Shown here: piece by piece, positions 63,801 to 64,000 of the stretch
Layout of the letters: each line of letters starts with the position of its first letter
Position numbering within the stretch: the first letter of the stretch is position 1
NCBI GenBank assembly: GCA_964036275.1
Contig: OZ038440.1
Location: forward strand, 4,439,690 to 4,503,689
DNA from: Litoditis marina
Lineage: Eukaryota > Nematoda > Chromadorea > Rhabditida > Rhabditidae
Length of the DNA: 64,000 nucleotides
Direction of reading: 5' to 3'
Program-made: the position numbers and the translations under genes
The notes under the pieces: model-generated
Seen by the model: only the letters and a program-made list of their open reading frames with translations
Databases searched by the model: none
What the model was told of the DNA's origin: nothing

Positions 63801-63911
63801 AGACCGGACCTTGAACGTCTGTCTTTCTTTCGTAGTGTTGGTTATCTTCATCTCAACGGTGCATGGTTCACCCAGCTTGTACTTAAATATTATTTTCCCT
63901 TCTGGTTCGAG
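60808..63911 (-). CDS. MSP-domain protein with Lys/Glu-rich tail, 5' end outside window
   Basis: Exons, 5' to 3' on minus: 63911-63810, 63055-62981, 61672-61598, 61081-61007, 60819-60808; all in phase 0, giving 112 residues plus stop. The MSP fold is seen as IIFKYKLGEPCTVEMKITNT, then CTDNEIFRVRPPLSFVKTEE, then KVWTPESKPEGVARVIAQFE. The tail is KEKKDEKEEKKSDEDKKEEK-like and ends EKK. MSP-domain proteins form cytoskeletal filaments or bind partners in nematode sperm; this one differs from classical 127-residue MSPs by its charged tail and four introns. The second exon needs the acceptor ending ...CAGGTGAG (coding from 63055). With the upstream CAG it would be out of frame, as if one base of the usual GTGAAGTGT had been lost. 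The domain start, about 10 residues further, lies beyond 64000 or in an unseen exon. Confidence 0.85.
61709..61840. repeat. MITE family GTCACGTGAAACATG, copy 7
   Basis: In an intron of the MSP-domain gene. Complete ends: TATACTTTACTGTTAGTCAA on the left and TTCAATTTACTTCTCGTATA on the right. Confidence 0.75.
62246..62416. repeat. Inverted-repeat element GTACGTATGCTAGAAGATCCC, copy 2
   Basis: In an MSP gene intron. Arms AGTACGTATGCTAGAAGATC and GGATCTTCTAGCACACGTAC; inner CATCCCGGTGGGATG palindrome. Homologue of 51815-51984. Confidence 0.85.
62676..62850. repeat. GGGTTAAC-rich inverted-repeat element
   Basis: Several AACCGGGTTA / TTAACCCTTTTGTTAACC blocks arranged as an inverted repeat, with TTTAACCCGGTATTTC near the left end and GAAATACCCGGTT near the right. 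In an MSP gene intron. Confidence 0.7.
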
Positions 63912-64000
63912 CTGAAACGAAAGAAGTTCGAAAACTCAAAAAACTCGAAACTCGAAAAACTCGAAACTTTCAACTCGATCAACAACCCTACTCTCTCTCT

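Overview
The window reads as nematode nuclear DNA, most likely Caenorhabditis or a close relative. Splice acceptors are TTTNCAG-like throughout and there are many small introns. Two start codons sit a few bases behind an acceptor, as expected for spliced-leader trans-splicing. A major sperm protein (MSP) domain gene lies at the right end. All gene models below were made by hand, by joining exons at GT-AG (once GC-AG) sites whose phases agree.

Layout. (1) 1-10219, plus strand: most of an Argonaute gene with 25 exons in the window; its N-terminus lies to the left. (2) 11634-14637, plus: a complete 8-exon gene for an RRM protein resembling RBM7 of the NEXT nuclear exosome adaptor. (3) 15097-24157, minus: a complete or nearly complete voltage-gated potassium channel gene, convergent with gene 2. 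(4) 29.55-47.34 kb: a direct tandem duplication with a unit of about 8.8 kb. Each unit holds a tRNA-Pro(AGG), a candidate small exon and the 3' part of a second Kv channel gene. The right-hand copy (42913-48508) has its full 5' end and an intact 424-residue reading frame. The left-hand copy (33958-38073) lacks the first two exons and has a +1 frameshift between S4 and S5, so it is a pseudogene. (5) 48.5-60.8 kb: no convincing gene, dense in small inverted-repeat elements. (6) 60808-63911, minus: the 3' part of an MSP-domain gene with a Lys/Glu-rich tail, running off the right edge.

The genes do not form one pathway. Genes 1 and 2 are both RNA-related and share a strand. The three Kv loci are a local channel cluster. 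What stands out between genes is the load of short non-autonomous elements. The most notable is a 193-bp family with TA target sites carrying a tRNA-like internal promoter sequence. The two arms of the segmental duplication provide empty sites that define its ends.
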